Positions 33,501 to 42,815 of a stretch of 64,000 nucleotides of DNA are shown one piece after another. The notes under the pieces were generated by a model. That model made no database searches and was not told where the DNA came from. It saw only the letters and a list, made by a program, of their open reading frames with translations. Position 1 is the first letter of the stretch. Each line of letters starts with the position of its first letter. This stretch comes from MWCO01 sp964488865 (GTDB lineage: Bacteria; Myxococcota_A; Polyangia; Polyangiales; Polyangiaceae). Location: assembly GCA_964488865.1 (NCBI GenBank), contig CAZAWR010000021.1, positions 1 through 64,000 of the forward strand, read 5' to 3'. Made by a program: the position numbers and the translations under genes.

Positions 33501-35432
33501 TCAGCGGCGGCGACGGAGCACGCAGGCGACGGCAAGCGCCAGAACACCCCAACAAGCCGCGCCGCGGACAGGCGAAGCACCAACCGACGAGCAAGCGCAG
33601 CCCTCCGGTTCCTCGCCGAGCACGACCGCTCCAGGCGACGTGCTGGCGTCGGCGTCCGCCCCGGCATCCGACTCGGTCGACCCATCCTGGACCTCCGTCA
33701 CATCCGGGGTCGTCGAGGCTTCCTCGGTCGCCACATCGGGCATCGCCGGTGCGTCCTCCGGGGGCGACGCGTCCTCGGGCGGTGGACCGGCGTCCGGCGG
33801 CGGTTGCACCGTCGAGCGACTCCAGATGAAGCAGTGGACGGTGGTCAGGCTGGCAAACCCGTTGTTGTAGCCAGGCCAGTCGTACTGCACGTTCGCGCCA
33901 CTGTAGTTCATGTAGCCGTCGTTCTTGTTGCCGTACGGGTCGTTGAAGATCGCCGTGTGCTGATCGCTGTGGTAGCCGATGTCCACGATGTAGTGGCCGG
34001 CGGACGTAATCGACGTCAGCACCACGAACGGGTGCTTCGCGTCGATTTCCGCAATGACCTTGTCCCACGTAGGCGACCAATCCACGCCGGAGTCGACACC
34101 GTGGAATTCGATGTACTCCGCCATGTAGCCCTTCGTGTCCTTCCAATCGTTCTTGACGATGTAGCCATACCCTCCGTACGCGGTGTTGCCGTTCGGGTCC
34201 GGCGAGCCGACGTCCAGCGTGTGGCCGTTGACCGTGTAAACCTCCGAGACGTAGTTGCCGTAGTGGCTCACGTGGGAGGAGGGCACGTCGACGGTGATGT
34301 CCCAGGCGTCGATCACGCCGTAGTAGGCGAGCGTCATCACGGCCGAGGTCGCGTTGCACGCCCAGTGACCGTTGAAGTGGTTGGGCGTGTCGTAGACCTG
34401 GTGGAGGTAGGGAACGTCGTCGATTTTCACAGGCGCGAGGCGCCACCACGGCGCATGACGCACGTTGCCGGACGGCAGCGTGCCGCCGAGGTCCGTGCGC
34501 GACCGGACGAGGTCGTTGAGAGGCTTGCCGGCAACAACGGGCGCCGCGTCAAGGTCGGCTCGGTGCACAAGCGTCTTGCCATCCGGCGAGAGCCGCGCAT
34601 CGTAGCCGCGGGTGTCGGATAGAACCCGCCGCCCCGTGCCGTCAAAGCGAACGGTCTGCACCTTCGCTGGCGGCGTGCGGCCGTCCCCACGTGGTACCTC
34701 CATCGCCGTGAAGATCACGCGCTCGCCGTCGGGCAGCCACGCCGGAGACATGCCACGCCCCAAGGAGACGACAGCGGCTCGGTCCAGGTCGGCGCACGCC
34801 ACGTTCCCGTCGATGCCGCGCAACAGCAAGCGCCTACCGTCTGGCGACCACGAGGGCGCGTAGGAGGGACCGCCGGCCACGCGACGACGCTGACCGGACG
34901 CAAGATCCAACAGCCAGATCGAGTCGTCCGACGCATTGAAGGCAAGCCGCGTCCCGTCCGGGGACAGCGCCGGCAGGTTGACGTACTGGCCGAGGTCGTA
35001 GCGCGACACCTGACCGCTCGCCGCCACCACAATCGCATCGTGCCCCACGGTGAATGCGACGTCGCCGTGGGCGGAGAAGGACGGCACGCCGGCGAGGGGC
35101 GAAGGGGCGGCCAGCGATCGGAGCAAGCCCGTGCTCACGTCGTAGACGACGGGCTCTTGCAGGTACCCGTCCACCGCGGCGTGCAAGACTTTGAAGCCAA
35201 GCTTCGTGCCGTCCGGAGACCAGGCGAAGGCATAGCCGCTCGAGGGCGTATCGGTCAGCGTGGCGAGCTCACCGCTTCGGGTGTCGAACACCATCACCCC
35301 GTTGTTGGCGGAGGCCGACAGGGCGAGGTGGGCGCCGTCGGGGGAAAAGGCGATTTCCGCGCGCGCGGTCGCAGCGACGGACAGGACGCCCAGGGCAAGG
35401 GGCAAGGCACGGGAGTGGCGGAGGAAGGTCAT
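33501..35432 (-). CDS. Secreted beta-propeller plus C39-like peptidase with MYXO-CTERM tail
   Basis: 643 aa. Signal peptide ends ATARA. Residues ~25-310 are TolB/WD40-like blades with the recurring SPDG turn (AFSPDGAHLAL, AWSPDGTKLG, ALSPDGTRLAF, LSPDGKTLV). A papain-like C39_2 domain follows with catalytic Cys at ~358 (WACNATSAV) and His at ~478 (AGHYIVDIG). A Pro/Asp/Glu-rich spacer leads to the C-terminal MYXO-CTERM signal: GCACSSVG, a hydrophobic helix and RRRR at the end, which directs surface sorting in Myxococcota. Probably a surface-displayed cysteine peptidase or peptidase-like binder. Confidence 0.85.
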   Translation of the reverse strand: MTFLRHSRALPLALGVLSVAATARAEIAFSPDGAHLALSASANNGVMVFDTRSGELATLTDTPSSGYAFAWSPDGTKLGFKVLHAAVDGYLQEPVVYDVSTGLLRSLAAPSPLAGVPSFSAHGDVAFTVGHDAIVVAASGQVSRYDLGQYVNLPALSPDGTRLAFNASDDSIWLLDLASGQRRRVAGGPSYAPSWSPDGRRLLLRGIDGNVACADLDRAAVVSLGRGMSPAWLPDGERVIFTAMEVPRGDGRTPPAKVQTVRFDGTGRRVLSDTRGYDARLSPDGKTLVHRADLDAAPVVAGKPLNDLVRSRTDLGGTLPSGNVRHAPWWRLAPVKIDDVPYLHQVYDTPNHFNGHWACNATSAVMTLAYYGVIDAWDITVDVPSSHVSHYGNYVSEVYTVNGHTLDVGSPDPNGNTAYGGYGYIVKNDWKDTKGYMAEYIEFHGVDSGVDWSPTWDKVIAEIDAKHPFVVLTSITSAGHYIVDIGYHSDQHTAIFNDPYGNKNDGYMNYSGANVQYDWPGYNNGFASLTTVHCFIWSRSTVQPPPDAGPPPEDASPPEDAPAMPDVATEEASTTPDVTEVQDGSTESDAGADADASTSPGAVVLGEEPEGCACSSVGASPVRGAACWGVLALAVACVLRRRR

Positions 35433-35507
35433 CGTAAAATCCTATCCGAAGCAACGAAGCATCTTTCGAGCCACCTCGTCGCTCGCGCTCGAGGCACGTA
35501 TCTCCGG

Positions 35508-35605
35508 CGGTGCGTGAGGTCGGGGTGGTTGGGCGTCAGGGAGGCGGCGCGTCCCAGTGGGATCTCCGAGATCGCCCACACCGGAGTGCTCTCAATCACG
35601 CACCG
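35508..35605. repeat. Structured intergenic element framed by a 10-bp inverted repeat
   Basis: CGGTGCGTGA (35508-35517) and TCACGCACCG (35596-35605) are perfect complements enclosing 78 bp. Inside, GTGGGATCTC and GAGATCGCCCAC (35557-35580) can form a hairpin with a two-base bulge. It begins 4 bases after the stop of the TIM-barrel gene on the minus strand. Candidate terminator or structured RNA. Confidence 0.5.
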
Positions 35606-35609
35606 TGAC

Positions 35610-36785
35610 TCAGTTGCAGCTGCCGTTGCCCCAGTCGGTCAACGCCGTCCAGTTGGCCAGCGGCACCGCCCCCGGGTTGCGGAAGCAGCCCGAGCCTCGA
35701 GGGATCTCCAAGGCGTCACCGTAGAACCCCCACAGAGACAACCCGAGATAGCTGGCGTGACCCGTGTGAGGACACACGGCCGCGAGAGCCGCCGAGAACC
35801 ACTCCTCTTGCGTGAAGCCCGTGTCCCCGTCGCACGTCCCGGACTGGGTGGCGTACTCCTCCCACGACGCTGCGATCGGCACGCCAACCATCAACCCAGT
35901 GCCTGCTGCCGCAGCGGACGCCAAGGCTGCGCCGACCAAGTCATGAAGAACGGCCTCGTATTCCGCGGGTGTGACGGGTGAGATCCCGAGGTCGTAGCCC
36001 GAGAGCACCACGACATCCGCGAGGGTGTAGATATCCCCCGACGACGCGCCCGTGAAGACGGTCAGCGACTTGCCCTCGGCATGCAGACGCTGACCCAGCT
36101 CATCGTAGAACGGCAGATGCTCGACCCGGAACGGCTCGATGTCGACCTGGGCACCGGCAATGTTGCCGTGGGCCAGCAACTCGTCCGCGACATCCCCCGC
36201 GAGCTGCCGCTGGTCGGCTTCGCCCCAATCCGCGAGCGCAACGCCATCCGCGCAGTCGAAGATGGGGAGCAATCGCGCTTCCGGAAGGCGCGCCGCGTAG
36301 TAGTCAATCACCCCCGCATCGAACCACACCGACTGGGTGCCGTAGCCCGCACCCGCGATCGACGCGCCGCCCGCATAGGGGAAAAGATACGTCAGACGCT
36401 GCTCCAACGGTACGCTGGAGTCATACGCGTTCATCGCGTCTGCCCACTCCTGGCGATTCTCGTAGACCCACGCGGACAGCCCCCGCCCAGTCCCGCTGCC
36501 CCCATCGCTGGCCGCATCACTCGTGGCCCCGTCCTCCTTCGGGTCCCCGCCGTCGGAAGGCGATTCGACGTCGCTCCACGCCGCGTCAGCGTCCGCCTGG
36601 CTCGCGGCATCGAGCCGAGCATCCTGCGCATCCTGCGTTTCCTGCGCATCGTGAGGCGCATCCGTGGCTCCGCCATCCACGGACCCAGAGGGCGCAGAAG
36701 CATCCGACGAGCATCCCGCGGCGATGGCGATCGCCCCCGCAACGACGAGCCATTCCAGAACCGGCAGAAGGGCAGACGCGTTCAT
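35610..36785 (-). CDS. TIM-barrel lipoprotein, GH18-like
   Basis: 391 aa. ATG 36785 overlaps the previous stop (ATGA). Lipobox IAAGC near residue 25, then an Asp/Ala/Gln-rich linker (~25-95). The catalytic region ~100-390 follows a glycosidase-like barrel: LSAWVYENRQEWADAMNAY, TYLFPYAGG, LLPIFDCADG, AGAQVDIEPF, SLTVFTG, DVVVLSGYDLG, GLMVGVPIAASWEEY. The VDIEP motif resembles the catalytic DxxDxDxE strand of GH18 but is reduced. Substrate unknown. Translational coupling ties it to the zinc-ribbon membrane protein upstream. Confidence 0.6.
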   Translation of the reverse strand: MNASALLPVLEWLVVAGAIAIAAGCSSDASAPSGSVDGGATDAPHDAQETQDAQDARLDAASQADADAAWSDVESPSDGGDPKEDGATSDAASDGGSGTGRGLSAWVYENRQEWADAMNAYDSSVPLEQRLTYLFPYAGGASIAGAGYGTQSVWFDAGVIDYYAARLPEARLLPIFDCADGVALADWGEADQRQLAGDVADELLAHGNIAGAQVDIEPFRVEHLPFYDELGQRLHAEGKSLTVFTGASSGDIYTLADVVVLSGYDLGISPVTPAEYEAVLHDLVGAALASAAAAGTGLMVGVPIAASWEEYATQSGTCDGDTGFTQEEWFSAALAAVCPHTGHASYLGLSLWGFYGDALEIPRGSGCFRNPGAVPLANWTALTDWGNGSCN

Positions 36786-37468
36786 GATTCCCTCACGACA
36801 TGGGACTTCGAGCTGCCCGTGAGCTCGACGGTGACATGGTAGTTCCCGGACGCGACGATCCCGTCCGTGTAGACTTTGGATCCCTCCGTGAGCTCGAGGG
36901 TCGAGTTTCCGTCTCCCTCCATCACCGCCTTGGTGACTCGAAGCACACTGTTCTCGACGATGACGGTGACGTTGCCTCCGCCCTTCACGATGAAGGGCCC
37001 GGTCAACTGGCTGTCGACGATGCGGACCTTGCAGGAGTTGGTGCCCTTGACGAACGGCTCGGTGAGGGTTTCCTTGCGGTCCCGGATGACGACCTCCTCG
37101 CCCACGCTGCATTCGATCGGGAACAGCCACGGGCTGAACCGCGAGTTCGCGTAGGAAGCGCAGGGTCCACCAACCGCCGCGAACAGAGCGATGACGAACG
37201 GAAGCGCGACGCTGAGAACGATGATGCAGCCGGTCGTCTTGGCGGCCGTCGTGGCGGCGGCCCCGGCCTTTGCGTCGAGCATGATGACGTTGGGACCAGC
37301 CGGGAACTGCGGAATTCCGACGGCCGTGGGCTGGCGTGCCGCGAACGGAACGATCGTGACGACGGTCTTACAGTAGGAGCACGTGACGTTGTACGAGAGC
37401 TGACCTTGCGGGTCGACCTGCAGAGCAGCGCCGCAGTGCGGGCAGTTTCGCGCGACAACCTTGGGCAT
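36782..37468 (-). CDS. Zinc-ribbon membrane protein with beta-repeat ectodomain
   Basis: 228 aa. N-terminal zinc ribbon CPHCG...CSYCK (9-12 and 30-33) in the cytosol, a membrane helix at ~80-100 (CIIVLSVALPFVIALFAAV), then a repetitive beta-strand region (VVIRDRKETLTEPFVKG, VRIVDSQLTGPFIVKG, VTVIVENSVLRVTKAVMEG, in parts), with a regular spacing suggestive of a beta-helix or DUF3060-like stack. The tail is cotranslated with the TIM-barrel lipoprotein. The family is unrecognised beyond this layout. Confidence 0.6.
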   Translation of the reverse strand: MPKVVARNCPHCGAALQVDPQGQLSYNVTCSYCKTVVTIVPFAARQPTAVGIPQFPAGPNVIMLDAKAGAAATTAAKTTGCIIVLSVALPFVIALFAAVGGPCASYANSRFSPWLFPIECSVGEEVVIRDRKETLTEPFVKGTNSCKVRIVDSQLTGPFIVKGGGNVTVIVENSVLRVTKAVMEGDGNSTLELTEGSKVYTDGIVASGNYHVTVELTGSSKSHVVRES

Positions 37469-37541
37469 TCCTCAACCTCCGCGCGCGGAGCCTAGCACGC
37501 CACGAAGCCGCTCCGAGGCGATGGTCGTCCTCCTCGGTTCC

Positions 37542-40016
37542 TCAGCTGCCGCCACCGAAGCACTTCCCACTGCCGGGACCGCCGACGTTGTTGTCCGTTC
37601 GGCACTCGACCCACGCATGCGGGGGGCTGCCGTCGTCCACGACCGCGTACAGGGGCGTCGTCCCATTCGACAGGCCCGGGGGTGGGTTGGGAAGTGGGAA
37701 GGTCACGAGCTCGTTCTCCGCGGGATACAAGGGATGGGAGGTCACTGTCGTGCCAAGAAGCGTCCCTCCCGCAGTGGGATCGTTCTCGTAGAAGCCCACC
37801 ACGACCCCCGCTGGCACCGACGCCTGACCGATGTTCGTGACCCGCGCGTACAGCGCATAGGACGTGTTGCACGGCGGAGGAACGACCTGAACGATCAGGT
37901 CCGGCGCGCCGAACTCCCCGATGGGTTGCACGTTCTGGCGAAAGTTGTTCAGCCTCGGCTGCGTCCAGTTCGGAAGCTCGCTCACCGGGATCGTCCCGTC
38001 TTCCTCCACGTTGGTCACGTGGTACGCGTGCTGGTTCCAGATGCGCCTCGTCCTCACCCAGCGCCCCGTGTTCTCCCCAAACACCCGCAGTCCCCTCTGC
38101 TTCGACCCGTCCAACGGGCACGTGATGCTCGAGTAGGCGTTCGCGATCACGATCAGGTCCGCATGCCCATCGTTGTCCACGTCCGCCACGAGCGGGTACT
38201 CGAACAGCGTCCCCGTCGTGTTGCACGTCCTGAACAGCACGTCCCCGTTCGTCCCGTCGTACACACGCAGATAGTGCTCGTCCGAGTACACCACCTCCGC
38301 CTTGCCATCCCCTTCGAAGTCGAACACCGAGCTTCCCGTCGCGGACGAGGAGCAGTCCCGCGTCTCCTGCAACCAAAGGTTCGTCTGGTTGGCAGGCACC
38401 GACGGGTCCAGGATCTTCGTGCCGTCGATCACCGCGTACCCGATACCTCCGGCCACCGCCACGTCCGGAACCCCGTCGCCGTTGAAGTCCGCGATGGTCG
38501 GAGGACCTCCTCCCGTCGTGTAGCCCGAGCTACCCACCGGACAGGTGTTCGGCCACGTTCCGTTGATGTCGATGCCCGTGCGCAGCACCTTCACGCCCGT
38601 CGGCGCCGCGGCGTCGTACTGCCACACGCTCAGCGTATGGTTCGGCTTGTTGATGCTCGCCACTTCCGGAACACCATCGAGATCGAAGTCCCCGATCGCC
38701 ACATAGGTCCCAGCGAGCCCGCTCGTCGCCTTCTGCTGCCCGTCCCCTCCCCAGATCCCCACGAACGAAACGACGTCCAGCAGCCCATCGCCGTCCATGT
38801 CCGAGAGGACGACACTCCCGCTCGCCGACGGCACGAGCGGCGCCTTGACCGTCCCATCCACGCCGTTCAGGATGCGCCCCTCCAGAACCACCTCGGGCAA
38901 ACCATCGCCGTCCATGTCCCCGATGTTCGGCATGGCGCAACCACCCTCGTCGCTGATCCACAGGTCCGTGCCGTCGGCCCTGACCGCGCGCGCCTTCCCC
39001 GTGTCCGTGCACACGACGATCTCGTTGCCAGGTACGCCGTCGATGTTCCCCGCCGCGATGGACCGGCCTGGGTGGAACGCGTCGGTCGTCGGCTTGTATG
39101 ACCACTTGTCGACGACTTGCCCATCCACGATCGAGATCGCCCACAACGTCCCATTCTGGTTGTAGTTGCCACCGTCGAAGGTCGTGAACACCATCTCCGG
39201 GATGTCGCGCTCGTCCACGAGCCCATCGCAGTTGTCGTCGTCGAGTTGAATGACGACAGGCGCCATCATGATGTCGCCCTTGTCCCAATGGGCCTTGAGC
39301 ACAGGAGCGAACGACCCTGGCTGGGGCCGGTGCTCACACTCGGGCAAACAGGTGATCGGCTCCCCGGGAACCACCTCGACTCCCGGTGGACAGATGGGTG
39401 GCTTGAGCAAACACCGTCCCGTGGCGGGCGTGACGCCTCCCACACACGTGCCGCCATCCGCGACTTGGGGAGGATCCCCCAGCGAGTACTCGCAGTACTC
39501 GTCCTGGCCGCAATCCGTCGCGTCGATGCAGACGATCCCCGGATGCTCACACTTCAGGAAGGAGCAAACCTGCCCAGAACCGCAGCACTCCGCCCCACAG
39601 GCGTCCTCCAGAGCGCAGCACTCGTCGTTGATGCACACACCCCCGTCACATCCCGTCGAGCAAGGCGGCGCGTCGTACCCGAACCCGACATCCTTCTCGT
39701 CCGCGGCATCACCAGCGTCGATCGGCTCCCCTGCGTTTCCCGCCTCTCCCGAGGAGGCACCCGTGCCTCCTGCGGACGTCCCGCCCGTCCCACCGGCTCC
39801 ACTGGCTCCGCTGCCTCCGCTGCCTCCGCTGCCTCCGCTGCCTCCGCTGCCTCCGGCCGCGCCGCCTGAGCCCGCGCTGGCCTCCTGCGAAGCGTCAGGT
39901 GTTCCACCATCGGCTCCGACCACGACGTCGCTGGCGCCTCCGCCACAGGCGCCGAACAGCATCACGGACGGCCCCAGCCACACCCCAACGGAAATGAGGA
40001 CACTCTTTCTCACCAT
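37542..40016 (-). CDS. FG-GAP/VCBS-repeat lipoprotein with CARDB-like C-terminus
   Basis: 824 aa. Signal peptide with lipobox LFGAC, then a linker with GGSGGS repeats. A Cys-rich segment (~120-250: CSTGCDGGVCINDECC, CGAECCGSGQVC) is followed by FG-GAP-like blades with Ca-binding-type loops (IGDFDLDGVPEVASI, IADFNGDGVPDVAVAG, VADVDNDGHADLIVIA), forming an integrin-alpha-like beta-propeller. A Trp-rich RRIWNQHAYHVTNV motif precedes a C-terminal CARDB/Ig-like domain. A paralog of the gene at 43671. Presumably an adhesin or surface matrix protein. Confidence 0.78.
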   Translation of the reverse strand: MVRKSVLISVGVWLGPSVMLFGACGGGASDVVVGADGGTPDASQEASAGSGGAAGGSGGSGGSGGSGGSGASGAGGTGGTSAGGTGASSGEAGNAGEPIDAGDAADEKDVGFGYDAPPCSTGCDGGVCINDECCALEDACGAECCGSGQVCSFLKCEHPGIVCIDATDCGQDEYCEYSLGDPPQVADGGTCVGGVTPATGRCLLKPPICPPGVEVVPGEPITCLPECEHRPQPGSFAPVLKAHWDKGDIMMAPVVIQLDDDNCDGLVDERDIPEMVFTTFDGGNYNQNGTLWAISIVDGQVVDKWSYKPTTDAFHPGRSIAAGNIDGVPGNEIVVCTDTGKARAVRADGTDLWISDEGGCAMPNIGDMDGDGLPEVVLEGRILNGVDGTVKAPLVPSASGSVVLSDMDGDGLLDVVSFVGIWGGDGQQKATSGLAGTYVAIGDFDLDGVPEVASINKPNHTLSVWQYDAAAPTGVKVLRTGIDINGTWPNTCPVGSSGYTTGGGPPTIADFNGDGVPDVAVAGGIGYAVIDGTKILDPSVPANQTNLWLQETRDCSSSATGSSVFDFEGDGKAEVVYSDEHYLRVYDGTNGDVLFRTCNTTGTLFEYPLVADVDNDGHADLIVIANAYSSITCPLDGSKQRGLRVFGENTGRWVRTRRIWNQHAYHVTNVEEDGTIPVSELPNWTQPRLNNFRQNVQPIGEFGAPDLIVQVVPPPCNTSYALYARVTNIGQASVPAGVVVGFYENDPTAGGTLLGTTVTSHPLYPAENELVTFPLPNPPPGLSNGTTPLYAVVDDGSPPHAWVECRTDNNVGGPGSGKCFGGGS

Positions 40017-40140
40017 CCGAGCATCGTAGCACAGACGCTGCCATTTTCTGTTTGCAGAGGAAGCCTCATGAGGACGAGAAAGCCGCTCGAACCGGACCTC
40101 CGCCCATGCTAGCGCTCAAGGGAGTATGGAGGCGCGCGCG

Positions 40141-41112
40141 ATGAAGTTCGGGTTCTTGACCCTGGGTTGGGTGCTGGTTGGTCTCCTGGGTTGCTCCGAT
40201 GCTGGCGGAGACCTCTTTGAGCCGGGCTCGAGCGGGTCCGGCGGAGGGGGTTCGGGTACCGGAGGGTCCGGAACAGGGGGCTCCGGCGGATTGAACATCG
40301 TGCTCGACGGCGGCGGCAGCGAGACGGGGCCAGCCAGCAACTGCGCGGAGGAAACGAAGTTCGTCTACGTCATCGACGACAAGAACCGCATGTACAAGTT
40401 CGACCCGACGATCCCGTCGAACGCGGCGTTCTCGCTCATCGGGACGATGGGGTGCCAGGGAGGAGATGGGCCCAACTCGATGTCGGTCGGGCGCGACGGT
40501 TACGCGTACGTGCTCTACGGGACCCAGAACACCTTCACAGGTGGCTACTCGTGCGCCGGGGTGCTGAAGGTGGACATCACCACGGCACAGTGCGCGGGGC
40601 CGTCGTCTTTCCAGTGTGGCTCGGCGGGATTTGAGAAGTTCGGGATGGGGTTCTCCACCGATACCGCGAGCACCTCTTCCGAAGCACTGTACCTGTCGAA
40701 TTCGCTGCAACCCGGTCTCGGTCGGGTGGATTTCGCGTCCGGTGCGATCACCCGCGTGGGCAATCTGCCCGGGGCCGCCGAGTTCACCGGCAACGCGAAG
40801 GGGGAGTTGTGGGGGTTCTTTCCCGACGTGACCCCGCCAGCTGTGCTCCAGATCGACAAGGCGACCGGCGGCGTGCTGACCACCTTCTCCCTGTCCGGGT
40901 TGCCCCCGATCGGATTCGGCGGATACGCGTACGCCTTCGCGTTCTGGGGCGGCTCCTTCTACATCTTCTATCAGGTCGACGACTACGACGACTCGACCAA
41001 CGTCTGGCGACTCGATGGCAACGGCTCCTTGACGAAGTACATCCCGAACACGAACCTGCGGATCGTGGGCGCCGGCGTGTCGACCTGCGCGCCGGTCGAG
41101 CCACCGAAGTAG
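40141..41112 (+). CDS. Lipoprotein with a beta-propeller-like domain
   Basis: 323 aa; ATG 40141 chosen since GGAGG is 8 bases before it and the signal peptide then starts MKFGFLTLGW; 40126 is a weaker choice. Lipobox GLLGC at about 18, Gly/Ser/Thr linker, then blades such as FVYVIDDKNRMYKFDP, SMSVGRDGYAYVLYG, LYLSNSLQPGLGRVDF, LWGFFPD, VLQIDKATGGVLTTF. Four mature Cys may pair. Same architecture, though no close identity, to the propeller of the MopE-like protein. Function unknown. Confidence 0.65.
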   Translation: MKFGFLTLGWVLVGLLGCSDAGGDLFEPGSSGSGGGGSGTGGSGTGGSGGLNIVLDGGGSETGPASNCAEETKFVYVIDDKNRMYKFDPTIPSNAAFSLIGTMGCQGGDGPNSMSVGRDGYAYVLYGTQNTFTGGYSCAGVLKVDITTAQCAGPSSFQCGSAGFEKFGMGFSTDTASTSSEALYLSNSLQPGLGRVDFASGAITRVGNLPGAAEFTGNAKGELWGFFPDVTPPAVLQIDKATGGVLTTFSLSGLPPIGFGGYAYAFAFWGGSFYIFYQVDDYDDSTNVWRLDGNGSLTKYIPNTNLRIVGAGVSTCAPVEPPK

Positions 41113-41133
41113 GCCTGGATCCGCGTCTCGGAC

Positions 41134-41165
41134 CGCCTTCGCATCTGGAAGATGATCCGAAGGCG
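41134..41165 (+). terminator. Hairpin after the propeller lipoprotein gene
   Basis: CGCCTTCG and CGAAGGCG are a perfect 8-bp stem; inside it CATC and GATG can extend the pairing past a bulge. Located 21 bases after the stop. No T-run. Confidence 0.45.
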
Positions 41166-41237
41166 CATCGTGCGGTATGGTAGGTGCCTGGCCTGCTGGA
41201 CCCAACGCGCCTTGTGCCCTGTACAGACTGGGGATTG

Positions 41238-42497
41238 ATGCCGCCGCTCTCGAATCCTGCCATCCTCGCCATCATCGGTGCCGTCGCTGCCGTGCTGGTC
41301 GTTGGTCTCTTCCTCTTGCTGCGCCGCCGCCCCGCGTCCAAGGTGCCGGCCTTGCCCGCGCCTGAGAAAGGCGCCGAGGAGGTCCCGCCCCAGGGCGAAG
41401 CCCCACCGGGCGAGCTCGAATCTCCCCCGGCGGAATCAGCGCGACCGCCCGCCTCAAGTGGGGCCGGACTCTTCGCCGGCATGCCGGACAAATCCCCGTC
41501 GCAACCGCCGGTCGACGCGTTCCCGCCCCTGCCGGATCTCGACGAGCCGGAGCCTCCTGTCGATGAGGCCGCACCCCGCCCGAAGCCCGTCATCCCGAAA
41601 CCCAGGCCAGAGATGAAGGCGGGACCCACCGAGTTGGTGCCGACCCCGTTCGCCGAGCCGGAACCGATCAGGCTGCCCACGCCAGTGCCCGAACCGCAGG
41701 CGGTGCACCTGCCGACCCCGCTGCCCGAGCCGCATCCGCTCCCGGTCCCCACGCCGATCCCGGCTGCGCCTCCCCTTCCCACGCCTGTTCCGGAGTCGGA
41801 GCCGCCTATCTCCGAGCCGGAGCCGCCTGTCCGAACCCCCATTCCCGAGCCCGAGCCCGAGCCCGAGCCGCCTGTCCGGACGCCCATTCCCGAGCCCGAG
41901 CCCGAGCCTGTCCGAACCCCCATCCCCGAGCCCGAGCCAGCGCGGGCGAAGCCTCAGGCCAAGCCCATGTCCTTGAGCTTGGGCCTCCCACCGAAGAAGG
42001 TGGAGCCGCGAGCCGCGCCCAAGCCGGAACCCAAGCCGGAACCCAAGCCCGAACCCAAGCCCGAACCCAAGCCGAAGCCGGAGCCGAAGCCGGAGCCGAA
42101 GCCCGCGGAGACTGGGGCTGCGCCCGCCAAGAAGAAGCTCGATCGGGAAGCCATCCTCGCGAAGTATCGTGCCCAAAGCGCGGCCGATCCCAAGACCGCC
42201 GAGCTCGAGAACGCGGATCCCAGACACCGCGAAGCCCGACGACTCGCCCGTCTGTTCGCCTCCGAAATCGTGCTGTACAACGCCGAAGGTGTGCAGGCAG
42301 GCCGGCAGGGCAAGAACCTGTACCGGATGTTGAAGAAGGACGTCGACCGTTGCCGTCAGGTGTTCAAGACCCGCGTCGACGACGACGTGCGTGCGAAGTT
42401 CGATTACCTGTACGACGAGATCGTGAAGCAGGTGGCGGAAGGCGATGAAAGCAGGCTGGGTCCGGACATGCCTGCCTGCGAATCCCCGCGCGATTGA
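41238..42497 (+). CDS. Single-pass membrane protein with Pro-rich repeats
   Basis: 419 aa, ATG 41238. A membrane helix at ~9-29 (ILAIIGAVAAVLVVGLFLLL) is followed by RRR, which by the positive-inside rule places the rest in the cytosol. Residues ~40-290 are low-complexity: PTPIPEPEPEP and VRTPIPEPEPE units and a run of PKPE repeats, TonB-like in composition. A conserved-looking helical C-terminal domain (~300-400) has REAILAKYRAQSAADP, ARRLARLFASEIVLYNAEGV, LKKDVDRCRQVFKTRV, RAKFDYLYDEIVKQV. No family recognised with confidence; it could be a spacer-type membrane tether. Confidence 0.6.
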   Translation: MPPLSNPAILAIIGAVAAVLVVGLFLLLRRRPASKVPALPAPEKGAEEVPPQGEAPPGELESPPAESARPPASSGAGLFAGMPDKSPSQPPVDAFPPLPDLDEPEPPVDEAAPRPKPVIPKPRPEMKAGPTELVPTPFAEPEPIRLPTPVPEPQAVHLPTPLPEPHPLPVPTPIPAAPPLPTPVPESEPPISEPEPPVRTPIPEPEPEPEPPVRTPIPEPEPEPVRTPIPEPEPARAKPQAKPMSLSLGLPPKKVEPRAAPKPEPKPEPKPEPKPEPKPKPEPKPEPKPAETGAAPAKKKLDREAILAKYRAQSAADPKTAELENADPRHREARRLARLFASEIVLYNAEGVQAGRQGKNLYRMLKKDVDRCRQVFKTRVDDDVRAKFDYLYDEIVKQVAEGDESRLGPDMPACESPRD

Positions 42498-42512
42498 CCT
42501 CTCCCTATCCCA

Positions 42513-42815
42513 TCACTTCTTGCCCGTCTTGCCTTCGTCCTTGGAAGGCTCCACACGCAACTCCTCGATGAAGGCGAAGGGTCTCGTGTCCCCGTCCTCC
42601 TCGTGACGAGGCCCATCCTGCACGTCCCACGTGCTCCCCGGCGGGGGTGCAGCCACGCGCCCGGACTGCTTGCGCAACAGGTCCCGGATCTCACGCAGGT
42701 AGGCAGTCATGAGGAAGCGAACCCTTCGGTCGTCCGTCGCGGAGGGCCCCTGCTCGATCAGCTCCCGTTCGATTTGTCGAACGAGCTCGTCCCAGGCACG
42801 TTCCCGACTGCTCAT
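42513..42815 (-). CDS. Unrecognised small helical protein, 100 aa
   Basis: ATG 42815 with GGAGG 8 bases upstream. Predicted mostly helical N-terminal half (ERAWDELVRQIERELIEQ, RVRFLMTAYLREIRDLLRKQ, in parts), then a charged tail ending KTGKK. No signal peptide. It diverges from the BMC-domain gene, 145 bp apart, and converges with the Pro-rich protein. No function assigned. Confidence 0.5.
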   Translation of the reverse strand: MSSRERAWDELVRQIERELIEQGPSATDDRRVRFLMTAYLREIRDLLRKQSGRVAAPPPGSTWDVQDGPRHEEDGDTRPFAFIEELRVEPSKDEGKTGKK

